Assembly (NCBI RefSeq): GCF_003917135.1
Contig: NZ_RPDI01000018.1
Coordinates: 1 to 64,000, forward strand
Direction: 5' to 3'
DNA from: Leucobacter chromiireducens
Lineage (GTDB): Bacteria > Actinomycetota > Actinomycetes > Actinomycetales > Microbacteriaceae
DNA: 64,000 bases
Within the stretch, counting starts at the first letter, position 1. The number at the start of each line of letters is the position of its first letter. Of this stretch, positions 17,044 to 26,141 are shown one piece after another. The position numbers were made by a program, and so were the translations under genes. Below the pieces are notes generated by a model, which saw only the letters and a list, made by a program, of their open reading frames with translations, did no database searches and had not been told where the DNA came from.

Positions 17044-17991
17044 TTATGCGCTCTTTCGCATCCGGGGGTCGACGATCGTGTACAGCACGTCGACGACGAG
17101 GTTCAGGACGAGCGTGATCGCGACGAGCACCATCACGACCGACTGCACGGTGAGGAGATCACGGTTGCCGACGGCGTCGAGCAGCATCGATCCGAGGCCG
17201 GGGATCACGAACACGCGCTCGATGACCACCGCGCCGATGATGAGGGCCGCGATCTGCACGCCCGTGACGGTGATGACTGGGATCGCCGCGTTGCGGAGCC
17301 CGTGCTTCACGAGTGCGCCCATCTTGCTGAGGCCCTTCGCGCGCGCGGTGCGGAGGTAGTCCTCGCTCATGATCTCGAGCACGGCCGAGCGCACGTAGCG
17401 GGTGAGGATCGCGCCCTGCACCGAGGCGAGCGCGAGCACGGGGAGAATGAGGCGGCGGAGGAAGTCGCCGAAGTCTTCGCCTGGCGGCGTCCACCCGCTC
17501 GCGGGGAGCCAGCCGAGGCCCACCGCGAACACGAGCACGAGCAGGATGGCCGCGAGGAAGCCAGGCACCGCGACGCCGAGCTGCGATCCCGCGCCGATGA
17601 GCACGCCGGACAGGTTGCGGTGCTTCACCGCGGCCCAGGTGCCGAGCGGGATCGCGACCGCGAGCGCGACGATCATCGCCGCGATGACGAGGATCAGGCT
17701 GACCTGGAGGCGGTCGTTCACGAGCGGGCTGATGTCGGTGCGGGTGACGTAGGAGACCCCGAAGTCGCCGCGGAGGAGGCCGCCGGCCCAGTCGAAGTAC
17801 TGGACGATGAGCGGGCGGTCAGTGCCGAACTCCTTGCGGGTCTGTTCGAGCAGCTCGGGGGTGGCGTTCACGCCGAGCGCGATCTGCGCGGGATCCCCCG
17901 GGATCAGCCGCATGAACAGGAACACGACGACCGTCGCGACGAGGTAGGTCACCGCAAATCGGGCGAGGTTGATCAGAATCCGTATGGCCAT
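17044..17991 (-). CDS. Peptide ABC transporter permease (DppB type)
   Basis: 315-residue membrane permease. N-terminal segment ending FLFMRLIPGDPA (the usual DppB signature), an external loop with LRGDFGVSYVT, then five segments; EAA loop EDYLRTARAKGLSKMGALVKHGLRN. The dppA-dppB gap holds two hairpins that may lower permease expression relative to the binding protein. Confidence 0.94.
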   Translation of the reverse strand: MAIRILINLARFAVTYLVATVVVFLFMRLIPGDPAQIALGVNATPELLEQTRKEFGTDRPLIVQYFDWAGGLLRGDFGVSYVTRTDISPLVNDRLQVSLILVIAAMIVALAVAIPLGTWAAVKHRNLSGVLIGAGSQLGVAVPGFLAAILLVLVFAVGLGWLPASGWTPPGEDFGDFLRRLILPVLALASVQGAILTRYVRSAVLEIMSEDYLRTARAKGLSKMGALVKHGLRNAAIPVITVTGVQIAALIIGAVVIERVFVIPGLGSMLLDAVGNRDLLTVQSVVMVLVAITLVLNLVVDVLYTIVDPRMRKSA

Positions 17992-18022
17992 GCGCGGTCC
18001 TCGGGTGAAGGGGGTGGTGAGT

Positions 18023-18078
18023 GCGGGCGCGGGCCGTTGTGCGGCCCGCGCCCGCTGGGGTGCGGAGCTTCGGCTCCG
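18023..18078 (-). promoter_or_regulatory. Intercistronic hairpins between dppA and dppB
   Basis: A perfect 13-bp stem (18023-18035 with 18043-18055, loop of 7) and a second 6-bp stem with a 4-base loop (18063-18078) directly after the dppA stop. Such structures after a binding-protein gene commonly stabilise its mRNA and reduce read-through to the permease genes. Confidence 0.65.
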
Positions 18079-19599
18079 TTACTTCCAGCTGAGGTCGGTC
18101 AGATCGAGCGCCTCGATGATGGCGTTCTCGGGCAGACCCTGCAGCTCGGCCTTCGCGACCGTGATGTTCGGGAAGAGGAACAGTACGCCGGATGCTGCGT
18201 CGTCGACGATCTGCTCGGCGACCTGCTTCATGCCGGAGACGTAGCCGGCCTCGTCAGCCTCGTCGGCCTTCGCGGCGATCGGGGCGATCTTCGTGTTGTC
18301 GTAGCCGATGTAGTAGTTCGGGTCGTTGAACACGGTGAGCAGATCCCGCGCCTCCGTGGCGAGCACGGTGGTCATCTGGTAGTCGTGCTTCGTGAAGACC
18401 TCGTCGAGCCACACCGCGGGGAACTCGGAGCTCTCGATCGTCGCGGTGATGCCCACGTCCTTGAGCTGGGAGACCACGATCTCGGACACGGCCTGCGCGT
18501 AGGGGCGCGTCGGCACGGTGTACGTGATGCTGAGGTTCTCCTGGCCGGCCTCCTTCAGGAGCTCCTTGGCCTTCTCGGGATCGTACGGGTAGCGATCGTT
18601 CAGATCCTCGTAGTAGGGATCGGTGGGCGTCGCGTAGGTGGCGACGAGCGAGCCGTAGCCGTTCCACGCGGTGTCGATGATGGCCTGCTTGTCCAGTGCG
18701 TAGAGCACCGCCTGGCGCACGCGCACATCATCGAACGGGGCCGCCTTGTTGTTCAGCGAGAGCGAGATCTCGCCGCTCGAGGTGCCCGTGGTGACCGTGT
18801 ACTTGTCGTCGCTCTCGAAGGTGTCGAGCAGCTCGGGAGCCTGGAGGTTGACGATCGCGTCGATGTCGCCCGTGCGGAGCGCGTTCGTGGTCGCGGTCGC
18901 GTCCGCGAAGTACTTCAGGGTGACCGACTCGACCGCGGGTGCGTCGCCCCAGTAGTCGTCGCGGGTGTCGAGCACGATCTTGTCGTTCGCCGTGAACGTC
19001 TCGACGGCGTAGGGGCCGGTGCCGACGGGCGCGTTCGCGAGATCCGCGACGCCGTCCGAGGAGAAGATGGCGCCGACGGGGGTGGCGAGGCTGAAGAGCC
19101 ACGCGTTCGACGGCTTCGAGAGGTGGACGGCCACCTCGGTGTCGGAGATGACCTCGACGCTCTCGACGACGTCCATCTTCGCCTTGAGGCTCGAGACCCA
19201 GTCGGTCTTCACACGATCGAAGCTGAACTTCACGTCGTCGGCGGTGAACGCGTCGCCGTTCGAGAACGTGACGCCCTCCTCCAGCGTGAAGGTGTAGGTC
19301 TTGCGGTCGTCGCTGATCTCCCACGACGTCGCGAGCAGGGGCTGGATCTCACCGGCCTGGTCGAGCTGCACGAGCCCCTCGTACACGTTCGACATCATCG
19401 CCTGCGGGATCGCGGATCCCGCAGTGGTCGTGAAGTCGAGGTTCACCGGTGCGCCGGTGAGCGCGATCGTCGCGGTGGTCGGGGCGTCGCCCGATCCGGA
19501 TCCGCCGCTGCCGGCGGAGCCAGCCGAGCACCCGGCGAGCGCGAGCGCGCCTGCGGTGATCAGCGTCGCGGTGAGGGTCAGGGAGTTCCTGCGTCGCAT
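18079..19599 (-). CDS. Peptide/solute-binding lipoprotein (SBP_bac_5, DppA type)
   Basis: 506-residue extracytoplasmic receptor. The signal peptide ends in the lipobox LAGC (Cys24), so it is lipid-anchored. The body is a full-length family 5 binding protein (typical 500-550), with an EGLVQLDQAGEIQPLLATSWE start and the SFDRVK, VRQAVLYALDKQ and PYDPEKAKELLKEAG motifs. Family substrates are peptides, and also nickel, glutathione or opines; the residues here do not settle it. It is first in the operon, with 289 bp to the divergent GntR gene. Confidence 0.93.
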   Translation of the reverse strand: MRRRNSLTLTATLITAGALALAGCSAGSAGSGGSGSGDAPTTATIALTGAPVNLDFTTTAGSAIPQAMMSNVYEGLVQLDQAGEIQPLLATSWEISDDRKTYTFTLEEGVTFSNGDAFTADDVKFSFDRVKTDWVSSLKAKMDVVESVEVISDTEVAVHLSKPSNAWLFSLATPVGAIFSSDGVADLANAPVGTGPYAVETFTANDKIVLDTRDDYWGDAPAVESVTLKYFADATATTNALRTGDIDAIVNLQAPELLDTFESDDKYTVTTGTSSGEISLSLNNKAAPFDDVRVRQAVLYALDKQAIIDTAWNGYGSLVATYATPTDPYYEDLNDRYPYDPEKAKELLKEAGQENLSITYTVPTRPYAQAVSEIVVSQLKDVGITATIESSEFPAVWLDEVFTKHDYQMTTVLATEARDLLTVFNDPNYYIGYDNTKIAPIAAKADEADEAGYVSGMKQVAEQIVDDAASGVLFLFPNITVAKAELQGLPENAIIEALDLTDLSWK

Positions 19600-19777
19600 C
19601 GTTGCTTCCTATCGAGAAGAGGGGTGAGCTGTGGCGCGGTGGCCGCTGCTCGTTTCTTGTGTGTGACGTGCGGGGGTGTGCGCGTCGTCGTGGCCGGGGC
19701 GGTGCGGTGGCACCTGTGTTCACTCACAATCATCCTTGATTTCCGGGTACTGGCCACGGGGTTCGAACCAGGATACA

Positions 19778-19806
19778 TGGTAAGGCCACTGCGCGGGGGC
19801 TAGACT
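19778..19806 (+). promoter_or_regulatory. GntR promoter with a possible FadR-type operator
   Basis: TAGACT at 19801-19806 is a good -10. TGGTAAGGCCA at 19778-19788, at the -35 position, resembles the TNGTNNNACNA half-site pattern of FadR-group operators with one off base. Such a site could serve autoregulation and control of the divergent dppA. Nothing else gene-like is seen in 19600-19888. Confidence 0.35.
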
Positions 19807-19888
19807 GGGGCAAAATTTCGAAACAGCGCACATCGACCAAGCGCAGCGCGGCGCGAGCGCGATCCCCAGCCACAGGAGAGACACGCAG

Positions 19889-20641
19889 TTGACGACCCAC
19901 AGCTTTTCTCCGGCGGTGCCTGTGCACACGTACCAGCGCATCGTCGAACAGATCGAGGAGGCCATCCTCTCCGGCGAGATCCCCATCGGATCGCAGCTGG
20001 CCAGCGAGCGCGACCTCATGGTGCAGTTCAGTGTGAGCCGCCCCACCGTGCGCGAGGCGTTGCGCGTGCTGCAGTCGATGGGGCTGATTGAGTCGAAGCC
20101 GGGCACGCGCGGCGGGCCGCAGGTGCTCGCGCCGTCCTCACAGACCCTTGGTCGCTCGTTTCGCACCATGATCGGCACCGACGCGCTGAGCGTGTCCGAG
20201 CTCGTGCAGTTCCGCGTGATCCTCGAGGGATCGGCGTCGAAGCTCGCGGCGCAGCGCCACACGCCGGCGCAGCTCGAGCGCATGCGGGCCGCGGTGGTGC
20301 GCATGCAGGAGGCCGCCGACACGAACGCCGCGGACTTCGCCTCGGCCGACCTCGAGTTCCATGAGGCCGTGTGGGCCGCGAGCGGCAACCAGATTCTTGA
20401 GATGAGCGGGCAGGCGGTGTCCGGCGTGCTGCGCGGCATGATGGCGCGCGACGCCGAGGGGGAGCACCACGACAACCGCGTGAAGCTGGCCTCGGCGGCG
20501 ATCGACCGCGGCCTGTTCGACGCGATCGAGCGCCGCGACGCGCAGGCCGCTGGCCGGATCGCGCGCGGCGCGGTCGCGGAGCGTTTCGGCCCGCTGCTCG
20601 ACGAGGCGGATCGCGCGGCGCTCGACCTCCTGGCGGAGTAG
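19889..20641 (+). CDS. FadR-subfamily GntR transcriptional regulator
   Basis: 250 residues. Winged-helix GntR domain at about 14-80 (SERDLMVQFSVSRPTVREALRVLQSMGLI) and an all-helical FCD ligand domain (about 95-240) with metal-binding-type positions (Asp/His in DLEFHEAV). Start is TTG 19889, nine bases after AGGAGAG; no better ATG exists. It is divergent from dppA and so most likely controls the importer-amidase operon in response to its substrate or a metabolite; this is by position, not proof. Confidence 0.9.
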   Translation: MTTHSFSPAVPVHTYQRIVEQIEEAILSGEIPIGSQLASERDLMVQFSVSRPTVREALRVLQSMGLIESKPGTRGGPQVLAPSSQTLGRSFRTMIGTDALSVSELVQFRVILEGSASKLAAQRHTPAQLERMRAAVVRMQEAADTNAADFASADLEFHEAVWAASGNQILEMSGQAVSGVLRGMMARDAEGEHHDNRVKLASAAIDRGLFDAIERRDAQAAGRIARGAVAERFGPLLDEADRAALDLLAE

Positions 20642-20708
20642 GGGCCGGGCCCCGGCCCGGCCTGCCCGCCCTCCGCCCCACCCGCCCTCCAGCCCCGCCA
20701 CCCGTCCC

Positions 20709-20972
20709 TGCAATTTAGTGTGACTACGGGCCGCCTGGCCCTCCGGATACCGGCTCAAACCCTCACCAGTTTGGCGAGCTCGAACGCCCAGTCCGTCGCC
20801 CCCGCAGATTGCCTCGAGTATGAGCCGCTTGCGGGCCCGATAGCGGTCCGAACTCTCAGCAATTTGGGGACGTTCCGTCGGTGCCGGTCGGCCGCCCGTG
20901 CCGAGCAAACTCGCGCGAGTGTGAGGTAGCTCGAAGCCCCGCGAGCGGATCGGAGTCCAACTAAATGCGGGG
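20709..20972. repeat. Intergenic element with inverted TTTAGT ends
   Basis: Between the GntR stop and the MFS stop lies a 260-bp block whose ends are imperfect inverted repeats: CCCTGCAATTTAGTGTGAC at the left and, read from the other strand at the right, CCCCGCATTTAGTTGGACTC. Inside are CCGGATACCGG and several short runs of AT-richer sequence. No coding frame has plausible start signals. The remaining 20642-20708 is a C-rich run. Could be a miniature mobile or REP-like element or a structured transcript end. Confidence 0.45.
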
Positions 20973-22244
20973 TGGCAGGGGGTTGGGGTGGGGTGGGCGG
21001 AGCGCCGCGCACGCGAGCGCCACGCACGCCGCCGCCGTCGCAAGCGCGAACACCGTCACCGCCGAGCCGAGCCCGATCCGCTCGGCCAGGAGGCCCAGCC
21101 CGATCACTGGGAGGGCGCTACCCAGGTACGTCACCGTGTAGATCGCGCTGACCGTTGACGCGTGGTGGCGCGGGTCAACGGCGGCCGTCGCGCCGGTGAA
21201 CGCCGCCTGGAACGCGACACCCTGGCTCACGCCTGCGCCGACGGCGGCGCACACGAGCAGCGCGGGGCTGCCGAGCGGACCAGCTGCCGCGAGACCCCCG
21301 AGCGCAGCGGCGAGCGCCGCGAGCCCGACGGGCAACCGCCACGCGCCGCGCAGCGGCACGAGCTGCGAGAGCGCCGACGCGCCGAGCGTCAGCGCGGCGA
21401 GCACCCCGATCGCCGGCCGGGAGCTCGTGCCGACGATCGTGGCGAAGTGGGAGGGCGCGAGCGACAGGCAGAACCCGAACACCGTGAAGCTCAGGAACCC
21501 GGTGGCCGCGGCCAGCCGGAACGCGCGGAGCGCCGCGGGGGACTGGCGGCCGGCGCGGCGCTCCGAGCGCGCGACCCGCGGCGGCGCGTCGGCGAGCGCG
21601 ATCGGCACCGGCCCGGTGTCCGGGCGGCAGAGCTCGTGCGGCGCGGTGACGAGGATCGCGGGGATCAGCGCGGCCAGCGCGAGCGCGAGCGTGAGAAACG
21701 GCGTGACGAGTGGCGCATCGCCCTGGGACAGCGCGCCGCCGATGATCGGCCCGCAGGCCACCCCGCCGGAGCTCGCGAGCAGCGTGAGCCTGCCGACGAG
21801 GGCCGGGCGGCCGGGCAGGAGTACGCGCAGCGCGCCGGACGCGGTGCCCGTCGCGCAGGCGATCGCGGCCCCCTGCGCGGCGCGGGCGACGGCGAACCAG
21901 CCGAGGTTCGGCGCGAGCGCGAGCCCCGCCGTGCCGAGCGCAGTGACGGCGAGCGCGACAACGAGCACGGTGCGACGATTCACGGTGTCGGCGAAGCGCC
22001 GGAAGACGAGCAGCCCGACGATGAGGCTGAGCACGTAGCTCGAGAACGCGAGCGTCGTGCCGAGTGGGCCGAAGTCGAGCGTGCGCTCGAGCAGCGGGAA
22101 GAGCGGCGTGGTGAGATTCGCGCTGACGAGGAGCGTGAACAGGGTCAGGGCGGTCAGTGCGGCCCGCGTGCGTGGGCGGACCTGCTGCGGGCTGGGGTGT
22201 GCCGCGTGCGGGAGGGGGCGTACGTGGGTGGGTGTCGCGCTCAT
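20961..22244 (-). CDS. MFS transporter
   Basis: 427-residue, 12-segment major facilitator. Start is ATG 22244 with AGGAG just before it; longer in-frame starts lie in the divergent promoter region. Family motifs: the loop 2-3 motif A-like [17 protein letters not shown] and an [13 protein letters not shown] segment. Hydrophilic loop between halves around residue 210. Closest in layout to drug or amino-acid exporters of the YnfM/DHA1 group, but the substrate is not evident. Divergent from an Lrp/AsnC regulator, suggesting regulation by an amino acid or similar small molecule. Confidence 0.87.
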   Translation of the reverse strand: MSATPTHVRPLPHAAHPSPQQVRPRTRAALTALTLFTLLVSANLTTPLFPLLERTLDFGPLGTTLAFSSYVLSLIVGLLVFRRFADTVNRRTVLVVALAVTALGTAGLALAPNLGWFAVARAAQGAAIACATGTASGALRVLLPGRPALVGRLTLLASSGGVACGPIIGGALSQGDAPLVTPFLTLALALAALIPAILVTAPHELCRPDTGPVPIALADAPPRVARSERRAGRQSPAALRAFRLAAATGFLSFTVFGFCLSLAPSHFATIVGTSSRPAIGVLAALTLGASALSQLVPLRGAWRLPVGLAALAAALGGLAAAGPLGSPALLVCAAVGAGVSQGVAFQAAFTGATAAVDPRHHASTVSAIYTVTYLGSALPVIGLGLLAERIGLGSAVTVFALATAAACVALACAALRPPHPNPLPPRI

Positions 22245-22360
22245 GGCGTGCTCCTCGAATGGGCTGCCCTTGTGGGGCGTGTCCTGCCGCCCGCGCCGGG
22301 TGTGGCGCCAGCGGGTGGGGTGAAGCGTGGGGCGCACTGACCGCGTCCTGAGCACGAGTA

Positions 22361-22411
22361 GAGCAAGAACTGCTCGTTCCGCGCAAGCGAATGATCTAAG
22401 ATTGAGCAATC
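22361..22411. promoter_or_regulatory. Paired dyads in the MFS-Lrp divergent promoter
   Basis: Two dyads: GAGCA-N5-TGCTC (22361-22375) and GATTG-AG-CAATC (22400-22411), about 40 bp apart. The 15-bp spacing of the first and the AT-richness of the second fit Lrp/AsnC-type sites. TAAGAT at 22397-22402 is a candidate -10 for the regulator and overlaps the second dyad, allowing autoregulation. Confidence 0.5.
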
Positions 22412-22453
22412 TGATCAATTGCCCGGCGTGTTGTCGAGCGGAAAGCGAGCAAA

Positions 22454-22918
22454 ATGAGCGACCTCGACGCGACGGATCGGCGCATCCTGCGCGAGCTCGA
22501 TCGGGACGCGCGCATGCCGACCGCGATGATCGCGCAGCGGCTCGAACTCGCGCGCGGCACGGTGCAGGCGCGGCTCGAGAAGCTCGCTGCAGCGGGCGCG
22601 CTCCGCGCACACAGCGCCAGGATCTCGCCGGCCGCGCTCGGCCGCCCGGTCGGGGCGAGCCTGCAGGTCGAGTTGGATCAGCACTTCATCGTCGAGGCGA
22701 TCGCCGCGCTCGCGAACATTCCCGAGGTGCTCGAGTGCTTTGCGCCGGCGGGCAACACCGACCTGCTGCTGCGCGTCGTCGCGAAGAGCCCGGACGACCT
22801 CTACCGCGTGAGCGAGGAGATCCGGCTCTGCCCGGGCATCAAGCGCACGTCAACGAGCCTGTTCCTCCGCGAGGTGATCCCGTACCGCGTCACCGGGCTG
22901 CTCGCCGAGGGCGTCTAG
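22454..22918 (+). CDS. Lrp/AsnC-family regulator
   Basis: 154 residues. N-terminal helix-turn-helix ([19 protein letters not shown] ... [14 protein letters not shown]) and a C-terminal RAM-type effector domain (about 70-150). ATG start follows an AAAGCGAGC ribosome site. Divergent from the MFS gene and likely its regulator; the effector is probably an amino acid, by family. Confidence 0.92.
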   Translation: MSDLDATDRRILRELDRDARMPTAMIAQRLELARGTVQARLEKLAAAGALRAHSARISPAALGRPVGASLQVELDQHFIVEAIAALANIPEVLECFAPAGNTDLLLRVVAKSPDDLYRVSEEIRLCPGIKRTSTSLFLREVIPYRVTGLLAEGV

Positions 22919-22922
22919 CGCG

Positions 22923-23975
22923 CTAGCCGATGCGCGAGCGGTCGACGACGCGGCCGCCGCCGAACAGGATCCCGCGGACGAACCCCGCACCCCAGCTCAG
23001 GTGCATGGTGACGAGCGTGCGCGCCGTGAGCCACCGATCGCGCGCCCCGCGCTGCTCGGGGATGCGGAGCGCGGCGAATGCGATCCCGATCAGGTAGCAC
23101 GCGAGCGGTGCGAGCAGGATCGGCCAGCCCGAAGCCCACGGCAGCGCGCCGAGCGTGAGGAGGAGTAGCGTGACGAGGCTCACCGCGAGACCGAAGACGA
23201 GCGCGGCCGGGGCGAAGAAGCGCCACGGATTCGCGCGGCCGTAGCGGCGCACGAGGACGGCCCGCCACGTGCCGGTCGCGAAGAACTGGCGCGCGAGGTC
23301 GCCGAAGCTGGCGCGCGGCCAGTACGTCACCGCGAGCGCTGGATCGAACCACACGGTGAACCCGGCGCGGCGGATTCGGAGGTTCAGCTCCCAGTCCTCG
23401 CCGCGCAGGATCTCGGGGTCGTAGCCGCCCACCGCGTCGACCGCCTCCCGGCGGAAGATGCCGAGGTACGCGGATTCAGCTGGGCCTGGCGTGCCGTCGC
23501 CGTGATAGGCCCCGCCGCCGAGGCCGAATGGGCTGTTGTATGCGCGCGCGATGGCGCGCTGCACGTCGCCGCGGCCCGCCGCGCGCATGATGCCGCCGAC
23601 GTTCGCCACCCCGGCAGCCGCGTGCTCGCGCAGCGCGGCGATCCCGCGGCTCGTGTAGTCGGGCGTGAGCTCCGAGTGCGCGTCGACGCGCACGATCACC
23701 GGGTGGTGGGAGGCCGCGATCGCGTGGTTGAGCCCAGCGGGAATGTCGCGCTCGGGGTTCGCGATGAGCTGCACGCGCGGATCCTCGGCAGCGAGCCGCT
23801 CCGCGATCGCCGTGCTCGCGTCGGTCGAAGGGCCGAGCGCAAGCACGATCTCCTTCTCGCCGGTGTACTCCTGCGCGAGGATCGTGCGCACCGCGGACTC
23901 GAGGAAATCCTCCTCGTTGAGCACGGGCATGACGAAGCTCACGGCGGGGGAGTCGGGGAGAGGAGGCAGCTGCAC
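22923..23975 (-). CDS. Family 2 glycosyltransferase with C-terminal membrane segments
   Basis: 350 residues. GT2 Rossmann domain: SFVMPVLNEEDFLESAV start, acidic VRVDAHSE nucleotide-sugar/metal site, GEDWELNLRIRRAG acceptor-side motif. Two to three membrane segments after about residue 250. Start is the GTG with GGGAGG eight bases upstream. Probably builds an extracellular or wall polysaccharide together with the neighbouring polymerase and ABC exporter genes; sugar specificity unknown. Confidence 0.88.
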   Translation of the reverse strand: MQLPPLPDSPAVSFVMPVLNEEDFLESAVRTILAQEYTGEKEIVLALGPSTDASTAIAERLAAEDPRVQLIANPERDIPAGLNHAIAASHHPVIVRVDAHSELTPDYTSRGIAALREHAAAGVANVGGIMRAAGRGDVQRAIARAYNSPFGLGGGAYHGDGTPGPAESAYLGIFRREAVDAVGGYDPEILRGEDWELNLRIRRAGFTVWFDPALAVTYWPRASFGDLARQFFATGTWRAVLVRRYGRANPWRFFAPAALVFGLAVSLVTLLLLTLGALPWASGWPILLAPLACYLIGIAFAALRIPEQRGARDRWLTARTLVTMHLSWGAGFVRGILFGGGRVVDRSRIG

Positions 23976-24013
23976 CCCCTGATCCTCCCACAGCGGCCGG
24001 CTGGCGGGCTGGA

Positions 24014-24054
24014 AGCCGGGACGCCGGGGAAGCCGGGACGCCGGGGAAGCCGGG
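24014..24054. repeat. 17-bp tandem repeat, 2.4 copies
   Basis: Units 24014-24030 and 24031-24047 are identical (AGCCGGGACGCCGGGGA) and 24048-24054 begins a third, in the short gap between two divergent polymer genes. Confidence 0.85.
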
Positions 24055-24055
24055 C

Positions 24056-24061
24056 TATCCT
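24056..24061 (+). promoter_or_regulatory. -10 box TATCCT for the CDP-glycerol-transferase gene
   Basis: TATCCT, six bases, then ATG 24068; leaderless arrangement. Confidence 0.5.
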
Positions 24062-24067
24062 GGAACG

Positions 24068-25300
24068 ATGCAGCTGGCGAAGGATATGAAGCGCGCGGTC
24101 CGTCTGGGGCAGCGAGTGTTGAAGGGCCGGCGCGCCTACTTCGAGGTGCGCGAGATGATTGCGAAGCGCGGACCGCTCCAGGCGGAGCACTTCCGCATCG
24201 CCGTGTACTTCGCCGACAGCGACGTGAACATCTATCAGATGCGCCAGTGGTACGCGCCGCTGCAGGAGCTCTCTCGCGAGTGGCCCGTGCTCGTGCTCGC
24301 GCGAAACGCCGCGGGTGCGCGGCAGCTCATGCGCGAGAGCGGACTCGACGTCGCCTTCGTGCAGAAGGTGACGGACCTCGAACGCGTCATCGAGTCGCAG
24401 CAGCTCGACGTGGTGCTCTACGTGAACCAGAACACGCGCAACTTCCAGATGATGCGCTACGGCCAGCGCTGGCACGTGTTCATCAATCACGGTGAGAGCG
24501 ACAAGATGTACATGACGAGCAACCAGCACAAGGCGTACGACTACGCGCTCGTTGCCGGCGATGCGGCACGCGCCAGGCTGTCGGCGGCGCTCTGGGACTA
24601 CGACGTCGAGACGCGCACGATCCCGATCGGGCGGCCGCAGACGGATCACCTGAGCGGCGAGCCGCCGTTCACCCCCGATGATCGCACCGTCGTGTTCTAC
24701 GCGCCCACCTGGGAGGGGGATCGCCCTGCTGCGAGCTACGGCTCCGTCGCGTCCCACGGCGAGCGGCTCGTCGCCGAGCTCATCGGCTCGGGGCGGCACC
24801 GCGTTGTGTACCGCCCGCACCCGCGCAGCGGCGTCGTCGATCCCGAGTTCGGGGCGGCGAACGAGCGCATCATCGCGATGATCGCCGCGGCGAATCAGGC
24901 CGACCCGACCGCCCAGCACGTCTACGATCAGTCGCCAGTGCTGGGCTGGCAGCTCAGTCTCCCCGACCTCGCGATCTGCGACATCTCCGCGATGGTCTAC
25001 GACCGCCTGGCCACGGGCAAGCCGCTCATGGTCACGCGGCCCGTCGCGCCGGACGCTGCGGTCGACGAGGGCGGCTACCTGAGCGTGTGCGAGTGGCTCG
25101 ACGCCGGGGAGCTGGACCGCGCCGTCGCAGTGACCGATCGCGTGATCCAGGACGAGGCGGCGATCGAGCGGCTCGGCACGTGGTCCGGACGCTACTTCGG
25201 GGACACGGCGCCCGGCGCGCCCACCCGCCGCTTTCACGCCGCGATCGCGGATCTGCTGGCGCGCGCCGAGTCCTGGCGGAGCCGCGGCGGGGCCGCCTAG
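24068..25300 (+). CDS. CDP-glycerol glycerophosphotransferase-like (TagF/TagB family)
   Basis: 410 residues. Matches the Glyphos_transf pattern: FINHGESDKMYM, VVFYAPTWEGD, VYRPHPRSGVV and DLAICDISAMVYDRLATGKPLMV. This family adds or polymerises glycerol-phosphate-type units in teichoic-acid-like wall polymers; it works at the inner membrane face. Starts leaderless at ATG 24068. Lies back to back with the GT2 gene and convergent with a TagGH-like exporter, consistent with one polymer pathway. The exact polyol donor is not readable. Confidence 0.85.
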   Translation: MQLAKDMKRAVRLGQRVLKGRRAYFEVREMIAKRGPLQAEHFRIAVYFADSDVNIYQMRQWYAPLQELSREWPVLVLARNAAGARQLMRESGLDVAFVQKVTDLERVIESQQLDVVLYVNQNTRNFQMMRYGQRWHVFINHGESDKMYMTSNQHKAYDYALVAGDAARARLSAALWDYDVETRTIPIGRPQTDHLSGEPPFTPDDRTVVFYAPTWEGDRPAASYGSVASHGERLVAELIGSGRHRVVYRPHPRSGVVDPEFGAANERIIAMIAAANQADPTAQHVYDQSPVLGWQLSLPDLAICDISAMVYDRLATGKPLMVTRPVAPDAAVDEGGYLSVCEWLDAGELDRAVAVTDRVIQDEAAIERLGTWSGRYFGDTAPGAPTRRFHAAIADLLARAESWRSRGGAA

Positions 25301-25366
25301 CTGGGAGCGCTCCGCGCCGGCCGTGCGGGCCGCGCTGGCCGTGCCCGTCTCGGCTGGCCCGCGCTG

Positions 25367-26140
25367 CTAGCCGGCTGGGTGATCCGCGTTGTAGCGCGCG
25401 ACGACGTCGGCGATCGGCCCGTCGAGCACGAGCTTGCCGCCGTTCAGGTAGAGCCCGCGGGAGCAGAACCGCAGCAGGTCCCGCTCGTTGTGCGAGACGA
25501 GGAACAGCGTCTTCCCGTCGGCGAGGAGCTCCTCGATGCGCCGGTAGCACTTCGCGCGGAATGCCTTGTCGCCCACCGCGAGCACCTCGTCGACGAGCAA
25601 CACCGGCTCGTCGAGCTGCGAGATCACGGAGAACGCCACGCGCACCTTCATCCCGCTCGACAGGTGCTTGAAGGGGGTGTCGATGACGTCCTCGGCGCCC
25701 GCGAACTCGATGATCGAGTCGAAGCGCTCGGCGATCTGCTTCTTGCTGAGCCCGTGGAGGCCGCCCGTGAGCTGCACGTTGTCGCGCACGGTGAGATCGC
25801 CGACGAAACCGCCCGTGATCTCGATGAGCGGCGCGACACCGCCGCGCACGCGGACGCCGCCCTCGTCGGGGAACAGCACCCGCGCGACGAGCTTCAGCAG
25901 CGTCGACTTCCCCTGCCCGTTGCGCCCAACGACGCCGATCGCCTCGCCGCGGGTGACCGTGAAGGACACGTCGCGCAGCGCCCAGAACTCGCCGCTGCGG
26001 CTGCGCCGTGAGCGGCCGGCGAACAGGTCCTTGAAGCTGCGCCGCGAGCCCCGGTTCCTGCGAAAGCGCACGCCGAGGCCCTCGGCCGTGATGATGGTCT
26101 CCTCGGCCTGGCCTGCGCCGACCGTGTGGTGCTCGGTCAC
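25367..26140 (-). CDS. Polysaccharide/teichoic acid exporter ATPase (TagH/Wzt type)
   Basis: 257 residues. Walker A GRNGQGKST, the ABC signature in the exporter-specific form LSSGM, Walker B LLVDEVLAVGD and H-loop VSHNE are intact. The Asp-Glu-Val-Leu-Ala form of Walker B is typical of O-antigen/teichoic exporters. It lacks the long C-terminal carbohydrate-binding extension of some Wzt proteins. One base separates it from its permease gene. Confidence 0.92.
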   Translation of the reverse strand: MTEHHTVGAGQAEETIITAEGLGVRFRRNRGSRRSFKDLFAGRSRRSRSGEFWALRDVSFTVTRGEAIGVVGRNGQGKSTLLKLVARVLFPDEGGVRVRGGVAPLIEITGGFVGDLTVRDNVQLTGGLHGLSKKQIAERFDSIIEFAGAEDVIDTPFKHLSSGMKVRVAFSVISQLDEPVLLVDEVLAVGDKAFRAKCYRRIEELLADGKTLFLVSHNERDLLRFCSRGLYLNGGKLVLDGPIADVVARYNADHPAG

Positions 26141-26141
26141 G

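Noticed and set aside
19755-19775. T-loop-like GGTTCGAACC in the dppA-GntR gap
   Set aside because: The flanking bases cannot form a T-arm stem on either strand, and no acceptor or anticodon arm is present, so it is not a tRNA.
20720-20929. Short plus-strand frame inside the intergenic element
   Set aside because: No start signals or recognisable protein, and it falls inside a repeat-like element.
24014-24054. Tandem GCCGGGACGCC repeat as a CRISPR remnant
   Set aside because: Units are contiguous with no spacers and only 2.4 copies.
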